From NCBI RefSeq assembly GCF_002943465.1, contig NZ_PTQY01000005.1:292521-356520 (forward strand): a stretch of DNA of 64,000 nucleotides. Reading direction: 5' to 3'. The position numbers and the translations under genes are program-made. This document shows positions 44,497-54,038 of this stretch, one piece after another. The DNA comes from Rhodoferax sp. TS-BS-61-7 (lineage in GTDB: Bacteria; Pseudomonadota; Gammaproteobacteria; Burkholderiales; Burkholderiaceae_C). The stretch's first letter is position 1. Every line of letters begins with the position of its first letter. The notes under the pieces were generated by a model that searched no databases, was not told the origin of the DNA, and was given only the letters and a program-made list of their open reading frames with translations.

Positions 44497-45845
44497 AATT
44501 TCGATTGTTTTCCCTGTGCCTGGCTGCGGCCTGCGCCTGGACCAGCGCGCCCGCACCCGCCCAACCAGCGGCGCCTGCCGCCCGCCCGGCCAGCGCTTTC
44601 AGTGCCGGTGTGGCCAACGAATGGTTCAGCCTGGCCTTGTTGCTCACGCAGCAGACGCCGGGTTTCAGCCCGCCGGTGGCCTCACGCGCCTTTGCGTACC
44701 TGGGGCTCACGCTGTATGAGTCGGTGGTGCCCGGCATGCCGCAGCACCAGAGCCTGGCGGGCCAGCTCAACGAGCTGCAATCCTTGCCCTGGGCCCAGCC
44801 CGACGAGGTGCTGCACTGGCCCACGGTGGCCAATGCCTCCATGGCCACCATGACACGCATGATGTTCCCCACCGCCAGTGCCGAGAACAAGGCCCGCATC
44901 GACCTGCTGGAGCGCAGTCTGCCGCTCAAGTACAGCCAGGACTTTGACCCCAACACGGTCACGCCCGAGATCACCAACCGCTCGGAGACCTTTGGCAAGC
45001 TCATGGCCATGGCCCTCATGACCTGGGCCCGCACCGACGGTGGCCACGAGGCCTGGGGCCCACTGCGCCGCAGCCAGCAAAACTACGTGCCGCCCAGTGG
45101 TGAGGGCCAGTGGGTCGCCACGCCGCCTGCTTTCGCCCCAACGCTGCTGCCGCGCTGGGGCGACGTGCGCCCCTTTGTGCTCAAGACCAGCAGCACCTGC
45201 GCAGCGCCATTGCCGCCACCGTATTCCGAGAGCCCCGGCTCTGCCTTCTACAAAGAGGCCAACGAGGTCTACCAGGTGAGCAACAAGGCCACCCAAGAGC
45301 AGCGCCAGGTATCGCTGTACTGGGCGGATGACCCACTCAAAACCCCCACACCCGCGGGCCACTGGGTGTTTATTGCCAACGACCTGCTCAAACTGCAAAA
45401 AGCCGACCTGGCCCAGGCTGCCCAAACCATGGTGCGCCTGAACATGGCCATGGCCGACGCCTTTATTGCAGGCTGGAAAACAAAATATACGGTGAACCTG
45501 TTGCGCCCGGTTACCTATGTGCAACTGGTCATCGACAGCAACTGGGTGCCCACGCTGATGCACACGCCACCGTTCCCGGAGTACCCCTCGGGCCACTCGG
45601 TGCAGTCCAGCGCGGCGGCCGGGGTGCTGGAGCAGGTGTTTGGCGCCAACAAACCCTTCACCGACAACACCCACAACGACCGCGGCTGGGGCCCGCGTAC
45701 CTTTGCCAGCTTCAAGGTGGCGGCGGATGAGGCAGCAATCTCGCGCATGTACGCGGGCATCCATTTCCGCAGTGGCATTGAGGGTGGCAAGGTGCAGGGG
45801 CGCTGTGTGGCCCAGCAGGTGCTGGCGCTCAAGCTCGCGCGTTGA
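44493..45845 (+). CDS. Vanadium-dependent haloperoxidase-like PAP2-superfamily protein
   Basis: 450 residues with signal peptide (about 1-24). The three PAP2/vanadate-binding motifs are complete: KYTVNLLRP preceded by Lys (K-x6-RP), PSGH in FPEYPSGHSVQSSAAAGVL, and SRMYAGIH (SR-x5-H). Length and the N-terminal helical domain match vanadium haloperoxidases better than simple phosphatases, but specificity cannot be read. Translationally coupled to the FG-GAP/UnbV gene. Likely periplasmic. Confidence 0.82.
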   Translation: MKFRLFSLCLAAACAWTSAPAPAQPAAPAARPASAFSAGVANEWFSLALLLTQQTPGFSPPVASRAFAYLGLTLYESVVPGMPQHQSLAGQLNELQSLPWAQPDEVLHWPTVANASMATMTRMMFPTASAENKARIDLLERSLPLKYSQDFDPNTVTPEITNRSETFGKLMAMALMTWARTDGGHEAWGPLRRSQQNYVPPSGEGQWVATPPAFAPTLLPRWGDVRPFVLKTSSTCAAPLPPPYSESPGSAFYKEANEVYQVSNKATQEQRQVSLYWADDPLKTPTPAGHWVFIANDLLKLQKADLAQAAQTMVRLNMAMADAFIAGWKTKYTVNLLRPVTYVQLVIDSNWVPTLMHTPPFPEYPSGHSVQSSAAAGVLEQVFGANKPFTDNTHNDRGWGPRTFASFKVAADEAAISRMYAGIHFRSGIEGGKVQGRCVAQQVLALKLAR

Positions 45846-45866
45846 GGCTGACGCAGAGCCTGCTAG

Positions 45867-46505
45867 CTAGGCCTGCACCACGATGGGGAATTCGGCGCGC
45901 ATACCGTTGGCGGAGGGGGTAAATGCACGGGTCAGGGCGGCCCGCTCCTGCGCGTCGAGGCCACGCCACAGGGAGTCGCGGTCGTTGCCCGGATCACCTG
46001 CCACATAGAGTTGCGTTGTCAGCAGTTCCTTGCGGTCGAGCCTGACTTTCACATGGATGTGGGGCGTGCGCCCGGTGTAGGGCGCTGGCTTCATGGTGCG
46101 AAAGCGATAGCGACCGTCTTTGCCGACCGCCACCTTGCCGAAGCCCTGAAAGTTGGGGTCGGCTTTGCCACCGTCACGGGGGTGGTGGTAGTTGCCCTCG
46201 TGGTCACACTGCCAGATTTCAACCACCGCACCAGACACCGGCATACCTTTCGTATCCGTCACCACCCCCTCTACCCAGGCGACTTGCCCTTTTTTGTAGA
46301 CCGCGCTGCCGTTGCGTAGCAGATCAAAGTCGTTGTCGCTGGGCAGGGCGATGGGGTAGTAAGGCCCCTCGGTCTGGCTGGGCGTGGGCCGCAGGGCCGT
46401 TTGCGCCCGTGCGGGGCTGAACCAGGCGGGCGTGCCCGTGATGGCCAGGATGCCTGTACCGTGGGCCAGCAAGGTACGGCGGGATGGCGAGTTTGGGTAT
46501 TGCAT
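45867..46505 (-). CDS. Tat-exported intradiol ring-cleavage dioxygenase-like protein
   Basis: 212 residues. Twin-arginine signal SPSRRTLLAHGTGIL near the N-terminus, then an intradiol dioxygenase domain: TPSQTEGPYYP, VEIWQCDHEGNYHHPRD with one Tyr ligand, RYRFRTMKPAPY with the second, and PHIHVKV with the two His ligands of non-haem Fe(III). It is a small, single-subunit, exported version of the protocatechuate 3,4-dioxygenase fold; catechol-type substrates are likely but unproven. Start at ATG 46505 gives the complete Tat signal. Confidence 0.87.
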   Translation of the reverse strand: MQYPNSPSRRTLLAHGTGILAITGTPAWFSPARAQTALRPTPSQTEGPYYPIALPSDNDFDLLRNGSAVYKKGQVAWVEGVVTDTKGMPVSGAVVEIWQCDHEGNYHHPRDGGKADPNFQGFGKVAVGKDGRYRFRTMKPAPYTGRTPHIHVKVRLDRKELLTTQLYVAGDPGNDRDSLWRGLDAQERAALTRAFTPSANGMRAEFPIVVQA

Positions 46506-46640
46506 GGTGGAGTCCTGACAAATGAGCGACTCGCCCCTTGCGGGGGAGTCAGACTGCCGGTGTCGGAATACCCAGGAACTGGAAAGTTCCACGCTTTGTC
46601 ACATCCGGGGCCATTGCGTCAGGGCATTGCAGCGCGGGGC

Positions 46641-47225
46641 TCAGCCCTCGCCCACACCAATGGGCGCGGGCGCCCGCATCACGATGCGGGTGAACAGGCG
46701 GTCAAAAGCCGGGTCGCGTGGGTGCTGGCCAGTGAGCGGGTCACAGTTGTGGGCAAAGGCGGCGTCCAGCTCGGCCCAGTCGGCCTCGCTGAGCACGGCT
46801 TGGGCCACGGGCAGGATGGCGGTTTCTTCCAGCTTCATGTGAGCCAGGTAGGCCACCACGTAGCGGCGCACCGCGGTGTCAAACGCCGCGTGGCGGCTTT
46901 CCCCCAACAGCTCCCAGGCCAGCAGCAGGTGTTGCAACTCGCGCACGGCGGCTTCGCTGTGGGCGTGGTCTTTTTCCAGTTGGGTGACGGCTTCCATGGT
47001 TTGTGGTGCCAGACGCACCACACGCGGAAACAGCAGGTCCGACTCTTTGGGGTGGTGCAGGCGCTCGGGGAACTCATCGATGTAGAAGAGCATGGCGCGT
47101 AGCACGTCAAAAAACCGCTCGGGCTCGTCGCCATGGCCCCGGTCCAGCATCAGCAGCAGCGACTGCAGCATGGCGGCCAGGGCGGCGTGTTCGTCTTTGA
47201 TGGTTTGCAGGCTGCTACGGGGCAT
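46641..47225 (-). CDS. Hemerythrin-like domain protein
   Basis: 194 residues, soluble four-helix hemerythrin. Ligand candidates: IKDEHAALAAML (His13), RLHHPKESDLLFPRV, EKDHAHSEAAV, and AYLAHMKLEETAILPVA, giving the His/Glu/Asp set for a di-iron or single metal site. Likely role in oxygen, NO or iron sensing or storage. Start chosen at ATG 47225. Divergent from the DUF748 gene. Confidence 0.88.
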   Translation of the reverse strand: MPRSSLQTIKDEHAALAAMLQSLLLMLDRGHGDEPERFFDVLRAMLFYIDEFPERLHHPKESDLLFPRVVRLAPQTMEAVTQLEKDHAHSEAAVRELQHLLLAWELLGESRHAAFDTAVRRYVVAYLAHMKLEETAILPVAQAVLSEADWAELDAAFAHNCDPLTGQHPRDPAFDRLFTRIVMRAPAPIGVGEG

Positions 47226-47380
47226 GGCGTGTCTCCGGTGATTTTTGCGAGAGCTTCCCACGCACACTCGCGCTGGAGCTTGATGCAGGTCAACGGCTGT
47301 GCAGGGGTCAAGTGGCGCCGTTACCATCACTGGTGTGCGCCGCCCGGCGCGGTACTGATGCTTTTACTTCCAGACCTGCC

Positions 47381-50300
47381 ATGACCCCACTGCCTCCCCG
47401 AATCCTGCCTTGGTTGCGCCGCCTGGCCTATGCGCTGGGGGCACTGGTACTGCTGTGGGGGCTGGCCTGGGCGCTGGTGCCGTCTATCGCCAAGAGCCAG
47501 GCGCAAACCCGGCTGTCGGCCCTGCTGGGCCGTGCGGTCACCATCGGTGCCATTGAATTTGCGCCCTGGTCGCTGGAGCTCACGGTGCGCGACCTGGCCG
47601 TGGCCAAGGCGGACGGCAGTGGCCCGCAGTTCAGCGTTGCCCGGGTGTACGTGGATGCCGAGCTGCAGTCGCTGCTGCGCCTGGCGCCCGTGGTGGACGC
47701 GGTCGCAGTGGATGCGCCCGTACTGCACCTCACCCATACAGGGAAGGGGCAGTACGACATCGACGACATCGTGCAGCGCCTGCAGGCACCGTCGGACGCG
47801 CCCACGGGTGATCCGCTGCGTTTTGCGGTCTACAACGTCACCCTCAGTGGCGGCAGTGTGGACTACACCGACCAGGCCTTGCAGGGCCCAGCGCGCCAGC
47901 ACACACTGCGTGAGCTGCAGCTCACGGTGCCTTTTCTCAGCAACTTCGATTCCAAGCGTGATGTGCTGGTCGCGCCCCGGCTGGCCTTTGTGCTCAATGG
48001 CAGCGCGTTGGATACCGCGGCCCAAGGCACCCCGTTTGCCCAAACCCGCCAGGGTGAGGCGCAACTAAAAATCAGCCAATTCGACCTCAAGCCCTACCTG
48101 CCTTACCTGCCCGCAGGCCTGCCCGTGCAGCCGCAAAGCGCAGTGGTGGATGCCGAACTCAAGATTGGTTTTGTGCAGCAGCCGCAAACGGCGGTCACGC
48201 TCACCGGCGTGGTGACGGTGAGCCAACTGGCCGTGGCCGATGCAGCGGGCGCGCCCTTGCTGTCGGTGGACACGGTGCGCGCCGAGCTGGCCGATGTGCG
48301 TCCGCTGGAGCAGCAGGTAAAGCTGGGCACTGTGGACATCACCAACCCGCGCCTGCAGGTGCTGCGCGCGCGCAATGGGCGCCTGAACCTGGAGCTGGGT
48401 GGCGCTGGCGCCGCCAAGAGTGCTCCTAAAACAGGAGCTGCTCGCGCAGATAGTACGGGGTCTGCAGGCCAAAATGGCACTAAAACACCGGCTGTGGCCA
48501 AGCCCTGGGCCTTGGCTTTGGAGCGCCTGGCGCTGCATGGTGGCCGGGTGGACTGGCAGGACCAGCAGACCCCGGCCAAGCTGGCGCTGACCGAGCTGGC
48601 GCTCACCGCACAGGGCCTGCACTGGCCCATGGACCACGCTGTGCGCGCTGAACTGAGTGGCACCCTGCCTGCCGGCAAGACCAGCGCCCGCCTGACACTC
48701 CAGGCCGAAGGCACCGATCAGCAAGGCAGCGCCCAGGCCACCGTTAACGGCCTACCGCTGGCCCTGGCCGAACCCTACCTGGCTGCGTGGCTGGAGCCCA
48801 CCGTACGTGGCCTGCTGGAGGCCGAACTGGGCGCCCAGTGGACCGGCGACAAGCTGCAGGCCACGGTGAAAAAACTCGCGGTGCGCGACGCCGGACTGGT
48901 GGCCAGCAAGGCCATGCTGGCAAACGCTGCCACGGGCAATACGCGCAGCAACGACGGCCCCAGCTCGCAGGACCTGCCCAAGTTCAAGCTGCTCGAAGTG
49001 AGTGATGCCCAGGTGGACCTGGCGGCCCGCAGTGCCCGCGTGGGCAAGCTGCTGCTGGCCGGGGCCAGCAGTGGTGTGCGCCGGGAGGCCGATGGGACAT
49101 GGATGTTTACGCGCTGGCTCAAGCCCGCGGGTGATGCAGCGCCGGCCACGGTTGCCGCGCCAACTGCAGCTGCTTCTACGCCACCCGCCGCACCCTGGAC
49201 CGTAGCGCTGGGTGAGCTGCAAGTGCAAGACGCCAGCGTGCAATTCACTGACCGCGTGAATGCCCGCCCGGTGCGACTGGAAGTTTCCGCCCTGAACCTG
49301 CAGGCCAAGGGCGCCGCGCTGGATGGCAAGAAGCCCGTGCCCGTGACGCTGAGCGCCCGCGTGAAATCCGGCCAGGCCGAGGCCGGCAGCCTGCGTTACC
49401 AGGGCACAGTGGCCTGGGACCCGGTGGTGGTACAAGGCGCGGTGGAGCTGCTGGAACTGCCGGTGCATGCACTCGCACCCTATGTGGCCAGCCAGGTGAA
49501 CCTGGATGTGCTGCGGGCCGATGCCAGCTTCAAGGGCCAGCTGCGCTTTGCCAGCACGGCCAGGGGGCCAGAGGTTGCGCTTAAAGGCGATGCGCAGCTG
49601 GAAGACTTCCGCGCCAACACCGTGCAGGGTGCGGGCGGCAGTTTTGCGGAAGAACTGCTGAGCTGGAAGTCGCTCAATGTGCCCGGCATTGACCTGGCCA
49701 TGGTGCCCGGTGCCGCCACCCGCGTGAGCGCGCGCGAGGCGGCCTTGTCCGACTTTTATGCCCGCCTCATCGTCAACCCCAATGGCCGCCTGAACCTGCA
49801 GGACCTGAGCAAAACCCCGGCCCAGGCCGAGGCGGCCGCCAGTGCGCCAGCCGGTGCGGCGGCATCGGCTCCGGCACCTGCCACATCGGCGGCCGCCGGC
49901 GCAGCGCCCGAGCCCATCATCACCATGGGGCCCATCAGCCTGGTCAACGGCCGGGTGCTGTTTTCCGACCGCTTCATCCAGCCCAACTACACCGCCAACC
50001 TGAGCGACCTGACGGGCAAGCTCAGCCAGTTCTCCAGCCAGCCCGCCAATGGCGTGGTGCAGCTGGCCGACCTGGAGCTGCGTGGCCGGGCAGAAGGCAC
50101 GGCCTCGCTGGACATCACCGGCAAACTCAACCCGCTGGCCAAACCCTTGGCGCTGGACATTGCGGGCAAGGTGCGCGACCTGGAGCTGTCGCCGCTGTCG
50201 CCCTATGCGGTGAAGTACGCGGGTTATGGCATCGAGCGCGGCAAACTCAGCCTGGATGTGCGCTACACCGTGCAGCCCGATGGCCAGCTCACCGCCACCA

Positions 50301-51112
50301 ACAAGCTGGTGCTGAACCAGCTGACGTTTGGCGACAAGGTGGACGGTGCGCCCAACAGCCTGCCCGTCAAGCTGGCGGTGGCCCTGCTGGCCGACCGCAA
50401 TGGTGTGATTGACCTGGACCTGCCGATCAGCGGCTCGCTCAACGACCCACAGTTCCGTATTGGCCCGGTGATCTGGAAAGTGATTACCAACCTGGTGGCC
50501 AAGGCCATCACGGCACCGTTCAGTTTGTTGGCCAACGCCTTTGGCGGCGGTGGCAGTGCCGAGCTCAGCACCGTGGCCTTTGCGCCCGGCAGTGGGGTGC
50601 TGACGGACCCCGCCAAGGCTGGTTTGGACAAGGTGGCCAAGGCCCTGGTCGACCGCCCCGGCCTGCGCCTGACCGTGCAAGGCACGGCCAACGTGGAGGC
50701 CGAGCGTGAGGCCATCAAGCGCGAACGCCTCAAGGGCCTGCTGCTGGCCGAAAAGCGCCGCCGTACCACTGCCGAGGGGAAGGATGCGGCTGCGGTCAAC
50801 AGCTACAGCGCCGAGGAAATGCCGGTGCTGCTGCGTGCGGTCTACCGCCGTGCCGACATCACCAAGCCACGCAACCTGGTGGGCCTGACCAAGGACATTG
50901 AGGTGCCGGACATGGAGGCTTTATTGCTGGCCAACATCACCGTCAACGACGAGGCCGCCCGCGAGCTGGCGCTGCAGCGTGGGGTGGTGGTTAAGGACTA
51001 CCTGGCTGCGAAGCAGGTGAGCGCCGAGCGTCTGTTCCTGGGCGCGGTGAAAACCGGTGGCGCTGCGGCCGACGCCAAGCCGCAGGCCGAGCTCAACCTG
51101 GCCAGCCAGTAA
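47381..51112 (+). CDS. Large DUF748/AsmA-like envelope protein
   Basis: 1243 residues. One N-terminal transmembrane helix (about 14-33), then a long beta-rich periplasmic part with repeating strands as in AsmA-like bridge proteins, and a C-terminal DUF748 region (LNQLTFGDKVDGAPNSLPVKLAVALLADRNG, LDLPISGSLNDP, VIWKVITNLVAKAITAPF). Proteins of this family may carry lipids between membranes. Two Ala/Pro-rich linkers occur (about 347-372 and 828-845). The first is encoded by a dispersed repeat (48421-48486) read in frame. Confidence 0.85.
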   Translation: MTPLPPRILPWLRRLAYALGALVLLWGLAWALVPSIAKSQAQTRLSALLGRAVTIGAIEFAPWSLELTVRDLAVAKADGSGPQFSVARVYVDAELQSLLRLAPVVDAVAVDAPVLHLTHTGKGQYDIDDIVQRLQAPSDAPTGDPLRFAVYNVTLSGGSVDYTDQALQGPARQHTLRELQLTVPFLSNFDSKRDVLVAPRLAFVLNGSALDTAAQGTPFAQTRQGEAQLKISQFDLKPYLPYLPAGLPVQPQSAVVDAELKIGFVQQPQTAVTLTGVVTVSQLAVADAAGAPLLSVDTVRAELADVRPLEQQVKLGTVDITNPRLQVLRARNGRLNLELGGAGAAKSAPKTGAARADSTGSAGQNGTKTPAVAKPWALALERLALHGGRVDWQDQQTPAKLALTELALTAQGLHWPMDHAVRAELSGTLPAGKTSARLTLQAEGTDQQGSAQATVNGLPLALAEPYLAAWLEPTVRGLLEAELGAQWTGDKLQATVKKLAVRDAGLVASKAMLANAATGNTRSNDGPSSQDLPKFKLLEVSDAQVDLAARSARVGKLLLAGASSGVRREADGTWMFTRWLKPAGDAAPATVAAPTAAASTPPAAPWTVALGELQVQDASVQFTDRVNARPVRLEVSALNLQAKGAALDGKKPVPVTLSARVKSGQAEAGSLRYQGTVAWDPVVVQGAVELLELPVHALAPYVASQVNLDVLRADASFKGQLRFASTARGPEVALKGDAQLEDFRANTVQGAGGSFAEELLSWKSLNVPGIDLAMVPGAATRVSAREAALSDFYARLIVNPNGRLNLQDLSKTPAQAEAAASAPAGAAASAPAPATSAAAGAAPEPIITMGPISLVNGRVLFSDRFIQPNYTANLSDLTGKLSQFSSQPANGVVQLADLELRGRAEGTASLDITGKLNPLAKPLALDIAGKVRDLELSPLSPYAVKYAGYGIERGKLSLDVRYTVQPDGQLTATNKLVLNQLTFGDKVDGAPNSLPVKLAVALLADRNGVIDLDLPISGSLNDPQFRIGPVIWKVITNLVAKAITAPFSLLANAFGGGGSAELSTVAFAPGSGVLTDPAKAGLDKVAKALVDRPGLRLTVQGTANVEAEREAIKRERLKGLLLAEKRRRTTAEGKDAAAVNSYSAEEMPVLLRAVYRRADITKPRNLVGLTKDIEVPDMEALLLANITVNDEAARELALQRGVVVKDYLAAKQVSAERLFLGAVKTGGAAADAKPQAELNLASQ
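48421..48486 (+). repeat. Dispersed comamonad-type repeat, copy 5, inside the DUF748 gene
   Basis: GCTCCTAAAACAGGAGCTGC, then CGCGCAGATAGTACGGGG and CTGCAGGCCAAAATGGCACT. It aligns along its length with copy 4 at 54649 (AGCTG, GCGCA, ATACGGGG, AGGCCAAAATGGC, TAAA). It encodes about residues 347-369 of the protein, a polar Ala/Gly/Thr stretch between structured segments. Confidence 0.75.
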
Positions 51113-51125
51113 AGGACAACGCGTC

Positions 51126-51776
51126 ATGTACCAACCCGGCCACTTTGAAGAAACCCGCACTGAGGTCTTGCACACCCTGGTGCGCAGGCACCCGTTGGCT
51201 ACCTTGGTCACGCTCACCGCGCAGGGGCTAGAGGCCAACCACATCCCACTGCTGTTGCGCACCCAGGGCGTTACCCGCCCCACGCTGGTGGGCCACGTGG
51301 CGCGTGCCAACCCGCTGTGGCGCGAGACCGATCTGGCCATGCCGGTGTTGGCCATTTTTCAGGGCCCACAGCACTACATCAGCCCCGGCTGGTACGCCAG
51401 CAAGGCTGAGCACGGCAAGGTGGTGCCCACGTGGAACTACGCCGTGGTGCATGCCAAGGGTCTTTTGCAGGTGCATGACGACGCGGCCTGGATACGTGCG
51501 CAGATGGTGGAGCTAACGGGCCAGCAGGAGGCCGGTATGGCGCGCCCCTGGGCCGTGGACGATGCGCCGCGCGATTACACCGACCGCATGGTCAGCGCGG
51601 TGGTGGGTATTGAAATCCCCATCGACAGCCTGGCGGGCAAATGGAAAGTCAGCCAGAACCAACCCGCCGCCAACCAGGCCACCGTGCAGCAGGGACTGCA
51701 AGGCCTGGGGTCTGAGGCGGGTGCCGCGATGGCGGGGCTGGTGGATGCGTTGGGCGTGAGCGCGAAGAAGGGCTAG
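51126..51776 (+). CDS. FMN-binding negative transcriptional regulator, PaiB family
   Basis: 216 residues. MYQPGHFEETR at the N-terminus, ANHIPLLLR, LVGHVARANPLWR, FQGPQHYISPGWYASK and VPTWNYAVVHAKG match PaiB, a split-barrel FMN-binding protein linked to regulation of proteases and sporulation in Bacillus; its role in proteobacteria is unclear. Stop overlaps the stop of the convergent pirin gene. Confidence 0.9.
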   Translation: MYQPGHFEETRTEVLHTLVRRHPLATLVTLTAQGLEANHIPLLLRTQGVTRPTLVGHVARANPLWRETDLAMPVLAIFQGPQHYISPGWYASKAEHGKVVPTWNYAVVHAKGLLQVHDDAAWIRAQMVELTGQQEAGMARPWAVDDAPRDYTDRMVSAVVGIEIPIDSLAGKWKVSQNQPAANQATVQQGLQGLGSEAGAAMAGLVDALGVSAKKG

Positions 51777-52798
51777 CGTTCTTCGATTTTCCCGTCCGCA
51801 TGCTTGGCAAAGCGGCCTTGCTCGCGCGGGTGCACGGGGTCATTCGCACCCCATGGCCAGCCGCCAAACTCGGTGCGGCGGTAGTCGGCAAAGGCCTGGT
51901 GAATCTCTTGCTGGGTATTCATCACAAACGGGCCGTACTGCGCCACGGGCTCGCCAATCGGGCGGCCTTGCAGCACCAGCAGTTCGCTCTCCACATCGCC
52001 GTTGACAAAAGTGCAGTCGTCGGTGGCACGCGCCTCCATCACCGATTTGACGGGCACGGGTTGGCCCGCCACGGTGAGTGTGTTGCCCTGGAAGAAATAC
52101 AGCTGGCGCCGCGTGGCGGCATGGCGCACGCCAGGCAGTGTCCACGTCGCGCCGGGGCTGAGTTTGATGGTGTAGATCGCCAGCTCGCTGTCGGCCTCGC
52201 TGGCCCAGGAGTCGGGCGGTGGGGGCAGGCCCTGCTTATCGCCTAGCGTGCCGGCAATACACACCACCTCGGTGGTGCGGCCATTCGTGTCGGTGGCCGT
52301 GGTGCGCGGAATGTCTTCGTGCCAGAACATGGTGAAGTGGGGCTCCACCATCTTGTGTTTGGCCGGCAGGTTGAGCCAGATCTGGAACAGTTCGGTCGGG
52401 TTGGGGGCCTCGGTGTGTAAGAGCGGAAACATCTCGCAGTGCACGATGCCCTTGCCGGCCGTGAGCCACTGCACATCGCCACCACCAAAACGCGCCGTGG
52501 CACCCAGCGAGTCGGAGTGGTCAATGCGGCCGTTGCGCACGATGGTGACCGTCTCAAAGCCGCGGTGTGGGTGCGAGGGAAAGCCCGGCACCGTGTCGCC
52601 GTGGTACATGCTCCAGCCGTCCTTGCCCGCAAAGTCCTGGCCGATGTTGCGGCCTGCCAGCAGCGCCGGGTCGGGCGCCATCTGGGCGTTGCCTGCCGGG
52701 TAGGCGTCGTTGTGGTGCACGCAGAACAGGAAGGGGTCCAGGGTCTGCCAGGGGAAACTTAAGGGGGCGATGGAAAGCAGGGTTTTCATGCCCCGCAT
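51773..52798 (-). CDS. Pirin family protein
   Basis: 341 residues, bicupin. N-terminal cupin has the metal ligands FPSHPHRGFETVTIV and HCEMF; PWQTLDPFLFCVHH and GGDVQWLTAGKGIVH are diagnostic. C-terminal PGATWTLPG and FVMNTQQEIHQAFADYRRTEFGGWPWG. Such proteins can act as quercetinases or regulators. Two ATGs three codons apart (52798 and 52789) are possible starts; AAGGCG lies about eight bases before the first. Confidence 0.93.
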   Translation of the reverse strand: MRGMKTLLSIAPLSFPWQTLDPFLFCVHHNDAYPAGNAQMAPDPALLAGRNIGQDFAGKDGWSMYHGDTVPGFPSHPHRGFETVTIVRNGRIDHSDSLGATARFGGGDVQWLTAGKGIVHCEMFPLLHTEAPNPTELFQIWLNLPAKHKMVEPHFTMFWHEDIPRTTATDTNGRTTEVVCIAGTLGDKQGLPPPPDSWASEADSELAIYTIKLSPGATWTLPGVRHAATRRQLYFFQGNTLTVAGQPVPVKSVMEARATDDCTFVNGDVESELLVLQGRPIGEPVAQYGPFVMNTQQEIHQAFADYRRTEFGGWPWGANDPVHPREQGRFAKHADGKIEER

Positions 52799-52868
52799 TG
52801 TCCCCGCCTTGCCAAGTTTTTGCAGCCCCTGCGGCAGAGCCCCTGTGGCGCCCCACTAAGATCGGCGC

Positions 52869-54038
52869 ATGTTGTTGTCTTCTCTTTGGGGCCGTGTTGC
52901 CCTAGTGCTGGCCAGCCTGGCCGTATTACTGGGCGCAGACCACGCCCTGCGGCCGCCTGCAGCCGCACCCGCGCTGGCGCAGATGCCCGCCATTGCTGTG
53001 GGTGGCCAGCCGGTGCAGGCGGCGCAGTTGCAGCGTGTGGCCGGGGGCGATGTGCCCATGCCGCCCGGCACGGCGGCCGCCCACGCCAGCAGCCTGCTGC
53101 CCATGCCGGTCGGGCACGCCGCTGCGCTGAGCTTGTTCTGGTTTTCGGGCGAACGCGAGAGTGGCCCGCTGGTGCAGATTGCCGCCACCCAGTGGGACCG
53201 TGCCACCCAGACCTGGCTACCGCCGCGTTTTGTGGTGAACCGCCATCAAATGGGCGACCTGCTGGGCCATGGCTTGCGCCGCCTGGGCAACCCAGTGGCC
53301 TGGACGGATGCGCAAGGCCGCATGCACCTGTTTGTGGTGGCCACGGGCTGGGGCGGCTGGGCCGCGAGCCGGGTGCTGCATTTGCAGCAAAGCAGCGCCT
53401 CGCAGGATTTGGCGGAGCTGGCGTTTGCGCCGGTGCGCGTGTTGCCCTTGTCCTGGTTGTGGAACACCAGCTTTTTGGTGCGCAACGCCATGCTGCCCCT
53501 GCAAGATGGCGGCGCGGTGCTGCCGGTGCACTTCGAGCTGGGCCTGAAGTACCCCGCTACGGTGCGGCTCGATGCGAATGGGGAGTTTGTGGGCCTGACC
53601 CGCATGTCCAACCGCACCCATAACCTGCAGCCCAGCATCCTGCCGCAAAGCCCCACGCAATGGGTGGCGCTGATGCGCGATGAGCGGCACGGTGGCAAGG
53701 TGACCGCGGCGCGCACCGACGATGGCGGCGCGCACTGGACGGATTTGCCCGACCTGCCCCTGGGCAACCCCGATGCCGCGGTGGCCGGTTTTGCGCTGGG
53801 GCCGCAGCAGATGCTGCTGGCCCACAACCCCACCCCCGAAGGCCGCGCCCGGCTGGACCTGAGCCGCAGCGCCGACGGCCTGCAGTGGACGCTGCAGCAG
53901 ACCCTGGCCAAGGGCGCAGAGGAGGCCGAGTTTTCTTACCCCGCGCTGGCGTGGGCCGATGGGGCTTTGTGGATCAGTTACACCGTGGACCGTGCTACCT
54001 TGTCCTGGCAGCGGTTTGCGGTGGGAGGCCAACCATGA
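52869..54038 (+). CDS. Sialidase-like (BNR/beta-propeller) secreted protein
   Basis: 389 residues. N-terminal signal or anchor (about 6-22), then a predicted six-bladed propeller with Asp-box-like elements (ARTDDGGAHWTDLPDL, DLSRSADGLQWTLQQ) and FWFSGERESGP, resembling bacterial exo-alpha-sialidase-like proteins. Catalytic residues for true sialidase are not certain. Overlaps the next gene by ATGA, so the pair probably functions together. Confidence 0.78.
   Translation: MLLSSLWGRVALVLASLAVLLGADHALRPPAAAPALAQMPAIAVGGQPVQAAQLQRVAGGDVPMPPGTAAAHASSLLPMPVGHAAALSLFWFSGERESGPLVQIAATQWDRATQTWLPPRFVVNRHQMGDLLGHGLRRLGNPVAWTDAQGRMHLFVVATGWGGWAASRVLHLQQSSASQDLAELAFAPVRVLPLSWLWNTSFLVRNAMLPLQDGGAVLPVHFELGLKYPATVRLDANGEFVGLTRMSNRTHNLQPSILPQSPTQWVALMRDERHGGKVTAARTDDGGAHWTDLPDLPLGNPDAAVAGFALGPQQMLLAHNPTPEGRARLDLSRSADGLQWTLQQTLAKGAEEAEFSYPALAWADGALWISYTVDRATLSWQRFAVGGQP

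Noticed and set aside
48752..50680. 642-residue frame opposite the DUF748 gene
   Set aside because: Antisense shadow of a GC-rich coding sequence without domains or a sensible start.
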